A DNA stretch of 64,000 bases from Prevotellaceae bacterium (GTDB taxonomy: Bacteria; Bacteroidota; Bacteroidia; Bacteroidales; Bacteroidaceae): NCBI GenBank assembly GCA_015257125.1, contig JABZKU010000002.1:62001-126000 (forward strand), in the 5' to 3' direction. How positions within the stretch are numbered: the stretch's first letter is position 1; each line of letters opens with the position of its first letter. The translations under genes and the position numbers were made by a program. Below are positions 29,558 through 37,937 of the stretch, piece after piece. The notes under the pieces were generated by a model. It saw only the letters and a list, made by a program, of their open reading frames with translations, searched no databases and was not told the DNA's origin.

Positions 29558-30205
29558 ATGAAAAACCTTATTGCAATCGTCGTCCCTATCCTTGTGGCGC
29601 TACTGAGCGCCTGCGGTAGCGAAATGCCCGTCATCCCTTCCTCTCCATCATGTCCCCCGAAAACACGTAACTATGTCAGGGCGTTTATTGCTCCCCGAAG
29701 CATCGAAGTAGAAAGCATAGATATGAAACAAGGTCACATTCTACTGAGATTACCTGAAGACACCGCTCGCTCTGTTTTCCCGGGCGCCAGCGTTTCGGAA
29801 GAAAAGAACAAGCTGTACAAGGCACTCTCCGAGGAAATCGAGAATCCACTCGACTGGGGAGTAGACAACGAAATCTCCTTTTGTCACACCTATTTGGCGC
29901 TCGGCATTCGCTCTTTCAAAGTGGAACGGACGACAATGAATGGCACAACTGAAGATATATCATCGCAAACCGACATTCAATTCCTCAGTTTCCAACGTGT
30001 GTTGAAATCACACTTCAAAATGGAGCCGGAACGCGTACAAAAAAGACTTGCTACGCTTACGGCCGAGGATATGAAATGGCTGCCGGCCGGGGATGAAGCA
30101 TCGATCCATCTCTACGTTCCGAAAACTCAGGCCAAAAGTCTCACGATTTCAATCGGATTTGCCGACGGAACGGTCTTGCAAAAAACGATCGACCGTTTTC
30201 AATGA
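29558..30205 (+). CDS. Lipoprotein of unknown function
   Basis: A 215-residue protein with a lipoprotein signal (MKNLIAIVVPILVALLSACGS; Cys19 predicted lipidated). The mature part starts with a Pro/Ser-rich stretch (VIPSSPSCPPKTRN) and continues as a globular domain with alternating strands, e.g. RAFIAPRSIEVESIDMKQGH and ASIHLYVPKTQAKSLTISIG near the end. I do not recognise the family. The upstream in-frame ATG at 29390 would add a basic, purine-tract-encoded stretch that is unlikely to be translated. It is a stand-alone gene with long untranslated flanks. Confidence 0.75.
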   Translation: MKNLIAIVVPILVALLSACGSEMPVIPSSPSCPPKTRNYVRAFIAPRSIEVESIDMKQGHILLRLPEDTARSVFPGASVSEEKNKLYKALSEEIENPLDWGVDNEISFCHTYLALGIRSFKVERTTMNGTTEDISSQTDIQFLSFQRVLKSHFKMEPERVQKRLATLTAEDMKWLPAGDEASIHLYVPKTQAKSLTISIGFADGTVLQKTIDRFQ

Positions 30206-30590
30206 TCCGTGCGAAGCAGAACGCAAGATAGGGAACAGCCCCCGGCAACGGGGAGAAAGCTCCATCGAAAGGAGAACAGGCGGGAGTGCGCTACGCGTCG
30301 CCCCATGGACGATGAGACAAAGCGCCTCCTACAGAACACTGCCGTCTGCTTGCGCTCCCTGAAAGGTCAGCTTCCTGCGAACCGCCGGCGGGTCGCATCG
30401 GAAGGTAGCGAACAAATGAAACGCTCGCGAAGAAAAGGTGGGCAACACACACTAAAAGCGCTACACGTCCTACGCCGTTCGTGTGTTGCTGTGCCCCTTT
30501 CGACACGGTGTTTGGCTGATCACCCTCCCCGCTGGGGGAGTGTGCTCGGCACATCGGCCACTTTCGCTCAAAACTTGTGGACAAAAAGTC

Positions 30591-30632
30591 AAAACTCCAC
30601 TGATTTTGCACAAAATCAGTGGAGTTTTTTTT
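30591..30632 (+). terminator. Perfect 18-bp hairpin with T tract
   Basis: AAAACTCCACTGATTTTG (30591-30608) pairs without mismatch with CAAAATCAGTGGAGTTTT (30611-30628), two-base loop, followed by four more T. It lies 385 bp after the nearest upstream stop codon, which is far for that gene's terminator and may instead end a separate small RNA. Confidence 0.85.
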
Positions 30633-30788
30633 GCTCCTGCGCAACTTGGAGTAAAAGCCTGCGCAGCGCGGGTCAGAAGTAGCGCGTTAGTGCGTGCCAT
30701 CGCGCGGGCTGCGCTTGCTCGCAGGGCACAACAGGCAGTTATCCCTCAGTTTTGCACGACAAAAAGCGAGAATCGCGATTTTTCTTGC

Positions 30789-30796
30789 TAAATTTG
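30789..30796 (+). promoter_or_regulatory. Candidate -7 element for rpoN
   Basis: TAAATTTG matches TAnnTTTG; the rpoN ATG at 30904 lies 107 bp downstream. No good -33 box seen. Confidence 0.5.
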
Positions 30797-30903
30797 CAAA
30801 CACAGCCGCCGCCCAAACGCAAGAGCAAGCGGCTTCGATTCGCAGAACCGGAAATGCGCCGCCCACCCGTGGGGGTGCCACCGCCCAAATTCACCCACTC
30901 AGC

Positions 30904-32382
30904 ATGTCACAAAGCCAAGGTTTCAGACAACAGACAGCACAGCGACAGGTACAAAACGCCTCGAGCGTGCAAGTGCTGCTCTCGTCGCTCATCGAAATGC
31001 CGCTGGCCGACTTCGAAACGCGCTTGCAAAACGAGTTACTCGACAACGAGGCACTCGAAGTGAGCGACCACGAAGAAAACGATGGGGCGAACTATCAAAA
31101 CGAAGAGGGCGAGACCTTCGACGCCGGCGACCCGCTCGACGATGCGGTGGGCGACTATCGCACACTCGACGACGTGCCGGACAATCTGCGCGAGGCCTAT
31201 ACCAACCGCGGTGAGGACGACCGACGCGAACGACAGATCGGAGCGGAAGAAACATCGTATGACGACCTCTATCGGCAGATCGGCGAACTCGATCTCACCG
31301 AACACGAGCGTGCCATTATGGTCTATCTCGTCGGTTCGCTCGACGAAAGCGGCTTTCTCACCAAAGACGATGCCACACTGGCCGACGAACTGGCCTTCAA
31401 CGAGTATATCGACACCACTCCCGAGGAGGTGGCGCGATTGGCCGGGCTGTTGCAGCAATTTGAGCCCCGCGGCATCGGCGCACGCAACCTCCGCGAATGT
31501 CTGCTCCTGCAACTTCCGCGAACGGGTGAGGCACGCGAGGTGATCGACCGCTTCTATGACGACTTCATGCACTCGCGGTGGAACCGCATCGCCGAGCGCT
31601 TGCAGCTGACCGACGAGGACATCGAACGCATTCGCCGCGAGATCGGGCACCTCAATCCGCGCCCGGGCAGCGTGCTCTCGGAGGGTAGCCGCGCCACCGC
31701 CCCTACTGTGGTGCCGGACTTCCGCGTGACGATCGACACCGACGGCAACCCCGTGGTGACACAACACCGCGGCGATCTGCCCGACCTGCGGATCAGCCCG
31801 GCTTTTGCCGAGACGCTCGTCATGCACCGCGCTGCGCGTGAGCGTGCGGCCGAACGCGGCGAGACAGCCCAGTTCTCTCGCAGTCAGGAAGAGGCGTTTG
31901 TCTATGCCCAGCAGAAGGTGACGGCCGCACAGTCGTTCATAGAGAGCGTACGCCGCCGACACCACACGCTACAAGCGGTGATGGAAACGATCGTTGCGCT
32001 GCAACGCGAGTTTTTCGTCAATGACGACGACGAAACGCTCCTCGTGCCGATGGTGCTCAAGGACGTGGCCGAACGAGCGCACGTAGATATCAGCACCGTG
32101 TCGCGTGCCATCAATTCGAAATACGTCGAAACAGACTACGGGGTCTATTCGCTCCGCCATTTCTTCTCTACTCAATTCACTTCGGCCGACGGCGAAACCG
32201 TGGCGGCGCGACAAGTCAAAGCGGCGCTGGCCGAAATCGTGGAAAACGAGGACAAACGCGCCCCACTCTCGGACGAAGCCATCGTAGAGGCCTTGGCCGA
32301 GCGCGGATTGAAGGTGGCGCGCCGCACCGTTTCGAAGTATAGAAGTCAATTAAACATCCCCAAAGCCGGACTCCGCCGCTGA
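30904..32382 (+). CDS. rpoN: RNA polymerase sigma-54 factor RpoN
   Basis: Alternative sigma factor that recognises -24/-12 promoters and needs bacterial enhancer-binding proteins. The 492-residue protein has the Gln-rich activator-interacting region I at the N-terminus (FRQQTAQRQVQNASSVQVL), an acidic region II (about 60-105), the core-binding domain, the HTH (VAERAHVDISTVSRAINSKYV) and the RpoN box ARRTVSKYR near the C-terminus. The frame is open back to 30694, but those 70 codons are untranslated leader containing the -7 element. No enhancer-binding protein is encoded in this window. Confidence 0.96.
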   Translation: MSQSQGFRQQTAQRQVQNASSVQVLLSSLIEMPLADFETRLQNELLDNEALEVSDHEENDGANYQNEEGETFDAGDPLDDAVGDYRTLDDVPDNLREAYTNRGEDDRRERQIGAEETSYDDLYRQIGELDLTEHERAIMVYLVGSLDESGFLTKDDATLADELAFNEYIDTTPEEVARLAGLLQQFEPRGIGARNLRECLLLQLPRTGEAREVIDRFYDDFMHSRWNRIAERLQLTDEDIERIRREIGHLNPRPGSVLSEGSRATAPTVVPDFRVTIDTDGNPVVTQHRGDLPDLRISPAFAETLVMHRAARERAAERGETAQFSRSQEEAFVYAQQKVTAAQSFIESVRRRHHTLQAVMETIVALQREFFVNDDDETLLVPMVLKDVAERAHVDISTVSRAINSKYVETDYGVYSLRHFFSTQFTSADGETVAARQVKAALAEIVENEDKRAPLSDEAIVEALAERGLKVARRTVSKYRSQLNIPKAGLRR

Positions 32383-32444
32383 AGTCGGCAACGGTCTGCG
32401 CACTCCCCTACTCCACTCCACCCTTATTATTCGCATTTCACCCT

Positions 32445-33122
32445 ATGGTCGATTTCGATGCTCGCTCCTACGGTGCCGGTGATCCCGACTTCACTCGCAG
32501 GAATCTCAAAAACAAGTATGCCCTGCTCACAGCTAAGACCATTTCTTGGCTCTTCAATCCTTTCTACCTCCCGACGGTGGCGGTCACGCTGCTGATGATT
32601 TTCAGCTATCTGAACCAAATCGACCTCCGCTATCGCTTGGCCTTCGGCGGCATTGTGGTGCTTTTCACATGGGTCTTCCCCTTGACGGCAATTTATCTCT
32701 ATCGCAGTGTGAACGGCTGGACGAGTCACCAAATGAGTCGCCGCGAACGGCGATTTGTGCCCTACATTGTGAACATCGTGTGCTACGGTGCGCTCTATGG
32801 GCTGATGGAAATCTTCCACATTCCCAACTTCATCTCGACAGTCATCGTGTCGGCGCTGCTCATCCAGATCGTTTGTGCGCTGACCAACGTGTGGATCAAA
32901 GTTTCGACCCACGCTGCGGCCTCGGGTGGCGTGATCGGTATGCTTATGGCCTTCTCGCTCATCTTTGGCTTCGATGCCACGGGCTGGCTCTGCTGTGCCA
33001 TTTTGCTGAGTGGCGCGGTGTGCACTAGTCGCATGGTACTGAAGATGCACAACTACCACGAATTGCTCTTCGGCGTGGCCGTGGGCATGATCTGCGGCTG
33101 GGCGGTGGTTTGGTTTGTGTGA
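32445..33122 (+). CDS. PAP2-superfamily integral membrane protein
   Basis: A 225-residue protein with about six membrane helices. The last part keeps PAP2-type phosphatase residues: THAAASGGVIG (first conserved His, with SGG in place of PSGH) and LKMHNYHELLFGVAVG, where the His of the HxxxE/Hxx-G segment sits. The first phosphate-binding motif is less evident, so catalytic activity is uncertain; lipid-phosphate dephosphorylation is an inference. It follows rpoN by 62 bp on the same strand, an arrangement I recall from other Bacteroidales. Confidence 0.75.
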   Translation: MVDFDARSYGAGDPDFTRRNLKNKYALLTAKTISWLFNPFYLPTVAVTLLMIFSYLNQIDLRYRLAFGGIVVLFTWVFPLTAIYLYRSVNGWTSHQMSRRERRFVPYIVNIVCYGALYGLMEIFHIPNFISTVIVSALLIQIVCALTNVWIKVSTHAAASGGVIGMLMAFSLIFGFDATGWLCCAILLSGAVCTSRMVLKMHNYHELLFGVAVGMICGWAVVWFV

Positions 33123-33200
33123 ACCGATCGCCGCGCAATACGACCGAGGCCTCTTTTTTTCTCTCGACAGTTTTTACATTCCCCCCAATATTTCTCAACT

Positions 33201-33704
33201 ATGACTCCCATTGTCAGCATCATCATGGGCAGCACGAGCGATCTTCCCGTCATGGAAAAGGCCGCACAAGTGTTTGACCAACTCGAAATCCCCTTCGAAA
33301 TCAACGCCCTCTCGGCACATCGCACGCCGGCTGAGGTAGAAAGTTTCGCTCGCGGCGCAAAAGACCGCGGTGTGCGCGTGATCATCGCCGCCGCCGGCAT
33401 GGCTGCCGCACTGCCCGGCGTGATTGCCGCCAACACTACCCTCCCCGTGATCGGAGTGCCCATCAAAGGCATGCTCGACGGACTGGATGCGCTCCTCTCT
33501 ATCGTACAAATGCCCCCGGGCATCCCCGTTGCCACGGTAGGAGTGAACGGCGCGATGAACGCCGCCCTGCTGGCTGCACAAATCCTTGCGCCCCTCGACG
33601 AACAACTCGCCGAACGTCTGGCACAACACAAGGAGAACCTCAAACAAAAGATCGTGAAGGCCAACGAAGAATTGGCCACGGTGAGCTACAAGTTCAAGTG
33701 CTAA
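33201..33704 (+). CDS. purE: N5-carboxyaminoimidazole ribonucleotide mutase PurE
   Basis: Converts N5-CAIR to CAIR in de novo purine synthesis. The 167-residue protein shows the class I PurE pattern: IIMGSTSDLPVMEKAA at the start, FEINALSAHRTPAEV (active-site His), VIIAAAGMAAALPGVIAANT, VIGVPIKGMLDGLDALLSIVQMPPGIPVATV, and ANAALLAAQIL-like GAMNAALLAAQIL. No purK is adjacent. It starts 78 bp after the PAP2 gene and precedes ispG by 69 bp. Confidence 0.97.
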   Translation: MTPIVSIIMGSTSDLPVMEKAAQVFDQLEIPFEINALSAHRTPAEVESFARGAKDRGVRVIIAAAGMAAALPGVIAANTTLPVIGVPIKGMLDGLDALLSIVQMPPGIPVATVGVNGAMNAALLAAQILAPLDEQLAERLAQHKENLKQKIVKANEELATVSYKFKC

Positions 33705-33773
33705 ACGGCACGCACCGCAACTCACGGTTTTTCCTTCACTGTCTTTCCCTCTTTCGAAAGCTCAAAGAGCATC

Positions 33774-35621
33774 ATGGATCTATTTAATTACCAACCGCGC
33801 CACAGCCACGAAGTGCGCATCGGCAACAAGCCGCTCGGCGGCCTACAACCGCTTCGTTTGCAAAGCATGACGACGACGCTCACCACCGACACGGAGGCGA
33901 GCGTGGCGCAGTGTATCGACATTATCAAGGCCGGTGCCGACTACATTCGGCTCACTACGCAGGGACTGCGCGAGGCCGAGAATCTCAAAAACATCCGCGA
34001 AGCCTTGCACCGCCGGGGCTTTGACACGCCACTCGTGGCCGATGTGCACTTTAATCCCCGAGTGGCGGACGCTGCAGCCGCGATTGTGGAAAAAGTGCGC
34101 ATCAATCCGGGTAATTATGTGGATCCGGCTCGCACGTTCAAGGAATTGGAGTACACCGACGAGGAGTATGCCGCCGAACTGGCGCGCTTGGAAGAGCGCT
34201 TTGTGCAATTTCTCGACATTTGTCGCGCCCACGGCACGGCAGTGCGCATCGGCGTGAACCACGGTAGCCTGTCTGATCGCATCATGTGCCGCTATGGCGA
34301 CACACCGGCGGGCATTGTGGAAAGTTGCATGGAGTTCCTGCGCGTCTGTGCCAAGGTGCATTTCGACGACGTGGTGATTTCGATCAAAGCTTCGAACACG
34401 GTGGTGATGGTGCAGAGCGTGCGCTTGCTCGTAGACGCGATGCGCCGCGAGAAAATGGACTTCCCTCTCCACCTCGGTGTGACGGAAGCCGGCGAAGGCG
34501 AGGACGGTCGCATCAAAAGCGCGGTGGGTATCGGTGCACTCTTGGCCGATGGCATCGGCGACACCATTCGTGTGTCGCTTTCTGAGCCGCCCGAAGCGGA
34601 AATCCCCGTGGCCTATAAATTGGCCTCGTACGTCATCGGTACGCGATCGGGGCACAACCACATTCCCGGCGTGCGCTGTTTGGAATTCGATTGGCTGCAT
34701 CCCACGCGCCGCGCTACTTGTGCGGCCGGCAACATCGGCGGTAAGCACCGACCGGTGGTGATTTCCTATCAAGCCGACCCGTCACTCCCCCGCCCCACCG
34801 CCACTGCCGGACTCGACACACGCCCGGACTACACTTACTATGGCGTGAAATTGCCTGAAGATTGGCGACGTCACACCAATGCGGCCATCGTGGATGCGCC
34901 GGCTTGGCAGGGAGAAGAAGGTACTTATCCGGCTTTCTCACCGCAATATCTGATGTTCGTGGCCGGCAACCCCGCGGCGGTCAAGTTCCTCTTCCTCTCT
35001 TATGTGCAACTCAACGAGGAAGTGAAGGCTTGTCTGCGCGCGCATCCCGAAATGGTGGTCATCGCGCAATCGAACCACCCGAACCGCACGGGCGAACTCC
35101 GCGCCCTGATTCACGAAATGGGCAATGCGCGACTCACAAACCCCGTCATCATCTGCCAACAATATGGCGACACCGACCGCGAAAACTTCCAGTTAAAGGC
35201 GGCGGCCGACATGGGTGTGATGATGATCGACGGCTTTACCGACGGCATTCTGCTCGTTGCGCCGCAAGCGGGGCGCGACGAAACGGCTTTCGCCATCTTG
35301 CAGGCCGGACGTCTACGACAAACGAAGACAGAGTACATTTCTTGCCCCGGATGTGGCCGCACGCTCTACGATTTGCGCGAAACGATTGCGCGAATCAAGG
35401 CTTCGACCTCGCATCTCAAGGGACTGAAAATCGGCATCATGGGCTGTATTGTCAACGGCCCGGGCGAAATGGCCGATGCGGACTACGGTTATGTGGGCTC
35501 AGGCCCCGGGAAAGTGAATCTTTACCGCGGTAAAGTGTGCGTGGAACGCAATGTTTCGTCGGAAGAAGCCGTAGAACGCCTGTTGGCGCTCATCGACAAG
35601 GACAAAGCGGCGCATTCGTAA
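33774..35621 (+). CDS. ispG: 4-hydroxy-3-methylbut-2-en-1-yl diphosphate synthase IspG (long form)
   Basis: Iron-sulphur enzyme of the MEP pathway converting MEcPP to HMBPP. At 615 residues it is the long, three-domain form seen in Bacteroidetes, Chlorobi and plants, with an extra domain inserted between TIM barrel and Fe-S domain. N-terminal barrel: LQSMTTTLTTDTEASVAQ, LVADVHFNPRVA, VRINPGNYVD, IGVNHGSLSDRI, VISIKASN. C-terminal Fe-S domain: SCPGCGRTLYDL and IGIMGCIVNGPGEMADADYGYVG, supplying the three cluster cysteines. It indicates isoprenoids are made by the MEP route. Confidence 0.97.
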   Translation: MDLFNYQPRHSHEVRIGNKPLGGLQPLRLQSMTTTLTTDTEASVAQCIDIIKAGADYIRLTTQGLREAENLKNIREALHRRGFDTPLVADVHFNPRVADAAAAIVEKVRINPGNYVDPARTFKELEYTDEEYAAELARLEERFVQFLDICRAHGTAVRIGVNHGSLSDRIMCRYGDTPAGIVESCMEFLRVCAKVHFDDVVISIKASNTVVMVQSVRLLVDAMRREKMDFPLHLGVTEAGEGEDGRIKSAVGIGALLADGIGDTIRVSLSEPPEAEIPVAYKLASYVIGTRSGHNHIPGVRCLEFDWLHPTRRATCAAGNIGGKHRPVVISYQADPSLPRPTATAGLDTRPDYTYYGVKLPEDWRRHTNAAIVDAPAWQGEEGTYPAFSPQYLMFVAGNPAAVKFLFLSYVQLNEEVKACLRAHPEMVVIAQSNHPNRTGELRALIHEMGNARLTNPVIICQQYGDTDRENFQLKAAADMGVMMIDGFTDGILLVAPQAGRDETAFAILQAGRLRQTKTEYISCPGCGRTLYDLRETIARIKASTSHLKGLKIGIMGCIVNGPGEMADADYGYVGSGPGKVNLYRGKVCVERNVSSEEAVERLLALIDKDKAAHS

Positions 35622-35666
35622 GACTAAGTTGCGCCACAGGCCCAACAGATTCCTTATCTATAATGT

Positions 35667-35705
35667 CCCCTCTGCCGCACTGTCGTGTTGCAGAGGGGAT
35701 GTTTG
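35667..35705 (+). terminator. Candidate terminator after ispG
   Basis: CCCCTCTGC (35667-35675) pairs with GCAGAGGGG (35690-35698), 14-base loop, followed by ATGTTTG. The stem is good, the T tract weak. Confidence 0.6.
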
Positions 35706-35810
35706 TAGCGCAGTTTGCTTCGTGTTCTCTTATTGCCTCACACCTTATTTGCATCGGCCGCCACTCCTTATTTATATATAAGGCGCGCGCTATGCTTTTT
35801 CTCCCATTCC

Positions 35811-37757
35811 ATGATTCATCTCCCCAAGTTTTCCACTTCTGTCTACGGCTTATTGCTCTGGCGACTGCTGCTTTCGCTGGCCGCCCTCACGTTTGCCCGC
35901 GTGGTCTTCCTTGTTTTCAACACGGACTTGCTGCATCTGGGCAAAAGTGCGCTGTGGCCGGCCTTTGCCGGTGGACTGCGCTTTGATCTTGCGGCCTTAG
36001 TCTATCTGAATGCGCCGATGTTGCTGATGCACCTGTTGCCTTTTCGCTTTGTGGAGCGGAGCGGATGGTAACGCGCCGCGACTTGGGTGTATTTTATCCC
36101 CAATCTGTTGGCATTGGCGGCCAATTTGGCCGACGTCATCTACTTCCGCTTCACGCTCAACCGCACCACAATGGCGGTTTTTCGTGAGTTTGCCCACGAC
36201 AATGCTTGGCGCTTCCTGCGTTTCCCCATAGATTATCCCCTCCCCACCCTACTTTTCGGAGTCATCGCCCTCATTTGGTGGGCATTGTATCGTCTTTTCG
36301 CGCTCCGGCCGCTGCAAATGTCTTGCCGCCGCCGACTGCTCATCGGAAGTGCCGCGATCGTGGCGGCCGGCACACTATGTTTCGGTGCGGTGCGCGGCGG
36401 ATACGGCGATTTGCGCCCACTCGCGCCGCACAATGCCGCACTTTATTGCGACGAACCGCAACAACAAGCGCTCGTGCTCAACACGCCGTTCACTCTCTTG
36501 CGCACAATCGGCAAAACAGGCATGAAGGCGCTCACCTATTTTCCCGATGAAGAAGCCCGGAAATACTTCGATGCCGTGCGCCACCCCACCACTGACGGCA
36601 CATGGTCCGCACGTTTCAAAGGACGCAACGTCGTTGTCATCATTTGGGAGAGCATGGCCAAAGAGTGGGTGGGCGGTTTGAATCGCGGCATCCCGGGTTA
36701 TCCGAGCTACACGCCGTTTGTCGACTCGCTGCTCGACCATTCCTATGTATTCACCCAAGCCTATGCCTGCGGAACGCAGTCGGTCGATGCCATGCCCGCC
36801 TTGTTCTGCTCCATCACACGGCCGGGTCAACCCTTTGTCACCTCGCCTTATGCCGGCAACGGCTTGACTTCGCTGCCGGAAATCCTGCGCGAAGGGGGTT
36901 ACCACACGGCCTTCTTCCACAATGCCGAGAATGGTTCGATGGGCTTCGACGCTTTTGCGCGCAAAGCCCGCTTCCACGAGTACTACGGCCAAAACGAATA
37001 CGGCAATCTGCGTGATGCCGATCCCGGCGGCTGGGGCATTTGGGACGAACCCTTCCTGCAATTCGTCGCACGAAAGGCCACTTCCTTTCGCGAGCCCTTC
37101 TTCTTGACGGAATTTACCATCAGTTCGCACCACCCTTTCCACGTGCCCGAACAATACAAGGGGAAGTTGCCGCAAGGATCGCTCCCCATTCAGCAATGTG
37201 TGGCCTACACCGACTTGTCGCTCCGCCGATTTTTCGAAACAGCGCGCCGCATGCCGTGGTATCGCAACACGCTTTTCGTCATCACGGCCGACCACGCCGT
37301 GACCGGTGTGCGCCCCGAATACAGTCACCTCGTGGGGCGCTTCAGCATTCCCTTCATTCTCTACGATCCGCGCGGCGAACTCGTGGGACAAGACCGTACC
37401 ACGCTGCAACAAGCGGACTTTCTCCCCACCCTGCTCGACTTGCTGGGCTTGCAGCGCGAGACGGTGAGTTTCGGCCACAACGTGTTCTCGCCTTCCGCAC
37501 CGCATTTCGCCGTTAGTTCGGCAGGCGAAATGTATCAAATGGTACAAGGTGACTACGTGTTGCACTTCGACGGTACGCACGCCACCGGTTTCTACAATAA
37601 AGCGACAGATCCCACCCTATCTCACAACTTGGCGGCGCAAAACTCCGCGCCGATGCAGGAGATGGTACGCACCTTGAAGGCCTACCTGCAAGACTTCACC
37701 CACCGCATGACAGAAAACCGTTTGCGCTTGGCCGACCGGCGAATCGCAACTCCATAA
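35811..37757 (+). pseudogene. LtaS-like membrane phosphotransferase/sulfatase gene with in-frame stop
   Basis: Two adjacent open segments in the same frame are separated only by a TAA at 36069-36071. Read through, they give one protein of about 648 residues of the alkaline-phosphatase superfamily (LtaS/phosphoglycerol- or phosphoethanolamine-transferase type): five N-terminal membrane helices, then a periplasmic domain with VVVIIWESMAKEW, catalytic Thr322 in ACGTQSVDAMPAL, FHNAENGSMGFD, LTEFTISSHHPF and VITADHAVTG. The stop falls between helix 2 and helix 3 (ERSGW stop RAATWVYFIPNL). Everything after it is intact, so the mutation is recent, a sequencing error, or bypassed. A restart at GTG 36087 would lose two helices. 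Confidence 0.8.
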
Positions 37758-37778
37758 TACAAGGCACAAACCGCGCCT

Positions 37779-37830
37779 TTCCATTCTTCCAATCCTTTCC
37801 AATTTCCTCCAAATTGGAAAGGATTTTCCG
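37779..37830. repeat. Inverted repeat 1 before the sialidase gene
   Basis: AATCCTTTCCAATTT (37791-37805) and AAATTGGAAAGGATT (37811-37825) form a perfect 15-bp inverted repeat with five-base centre. It is the first of two direct copies that share about 49 bp, starting TTCCATTC. Confidence 0.85.
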
Positions 37831-37860
37831 AAAATTGGGCGTAAACCACCGATTTCAGGC

Positions 37861-37911
37861 TTCCATTCATGCCAATCCTTTCCAATTCTCTCCAAATTGG
37901 AAAGAATTTCG
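37861..37911. repeat. Inverted repeat 2 before the sialidase gene
   Basis: AATCCTTTCCAATT (37874-37887) and AATTGGAAAGAATT (37895-37908) match over 14 bp with one mismatch. It starts 82 bp after copy 1 and ends 27 bp before the sialidase ATG, overlapping the likely promoter region (TATTTTCG at 37912-37919). Confidence 0.85.
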
Positions 37912-37937
37912 TATTTTCGCTCCAAATCAAACGACCT

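Larger units (their letters stand above)
30206..30903. other. Gene-poor interval of about 700 bp before rpoN
   Basis: Overlapping open frames on both strands have no convincing start, motif or composition. The interval contains a fragment of the dispersed repeat (30560-30590), a perfect 18-bp hairpin with T tract (30591-30632) and a -7 element (30789-30796) for rpoN. An untranslated RNA ending at the hairpin is possible but not shown. Confidence 0.5.

Noticed and set aside
30291..30644. A 117-codon minus-strand frame in the gap before rpoN
   Set aside because: It runs through the perfect hairpin and a dispersed-repeat fragment, and overlaps several other open frames; no start context, motif or composition supports it.
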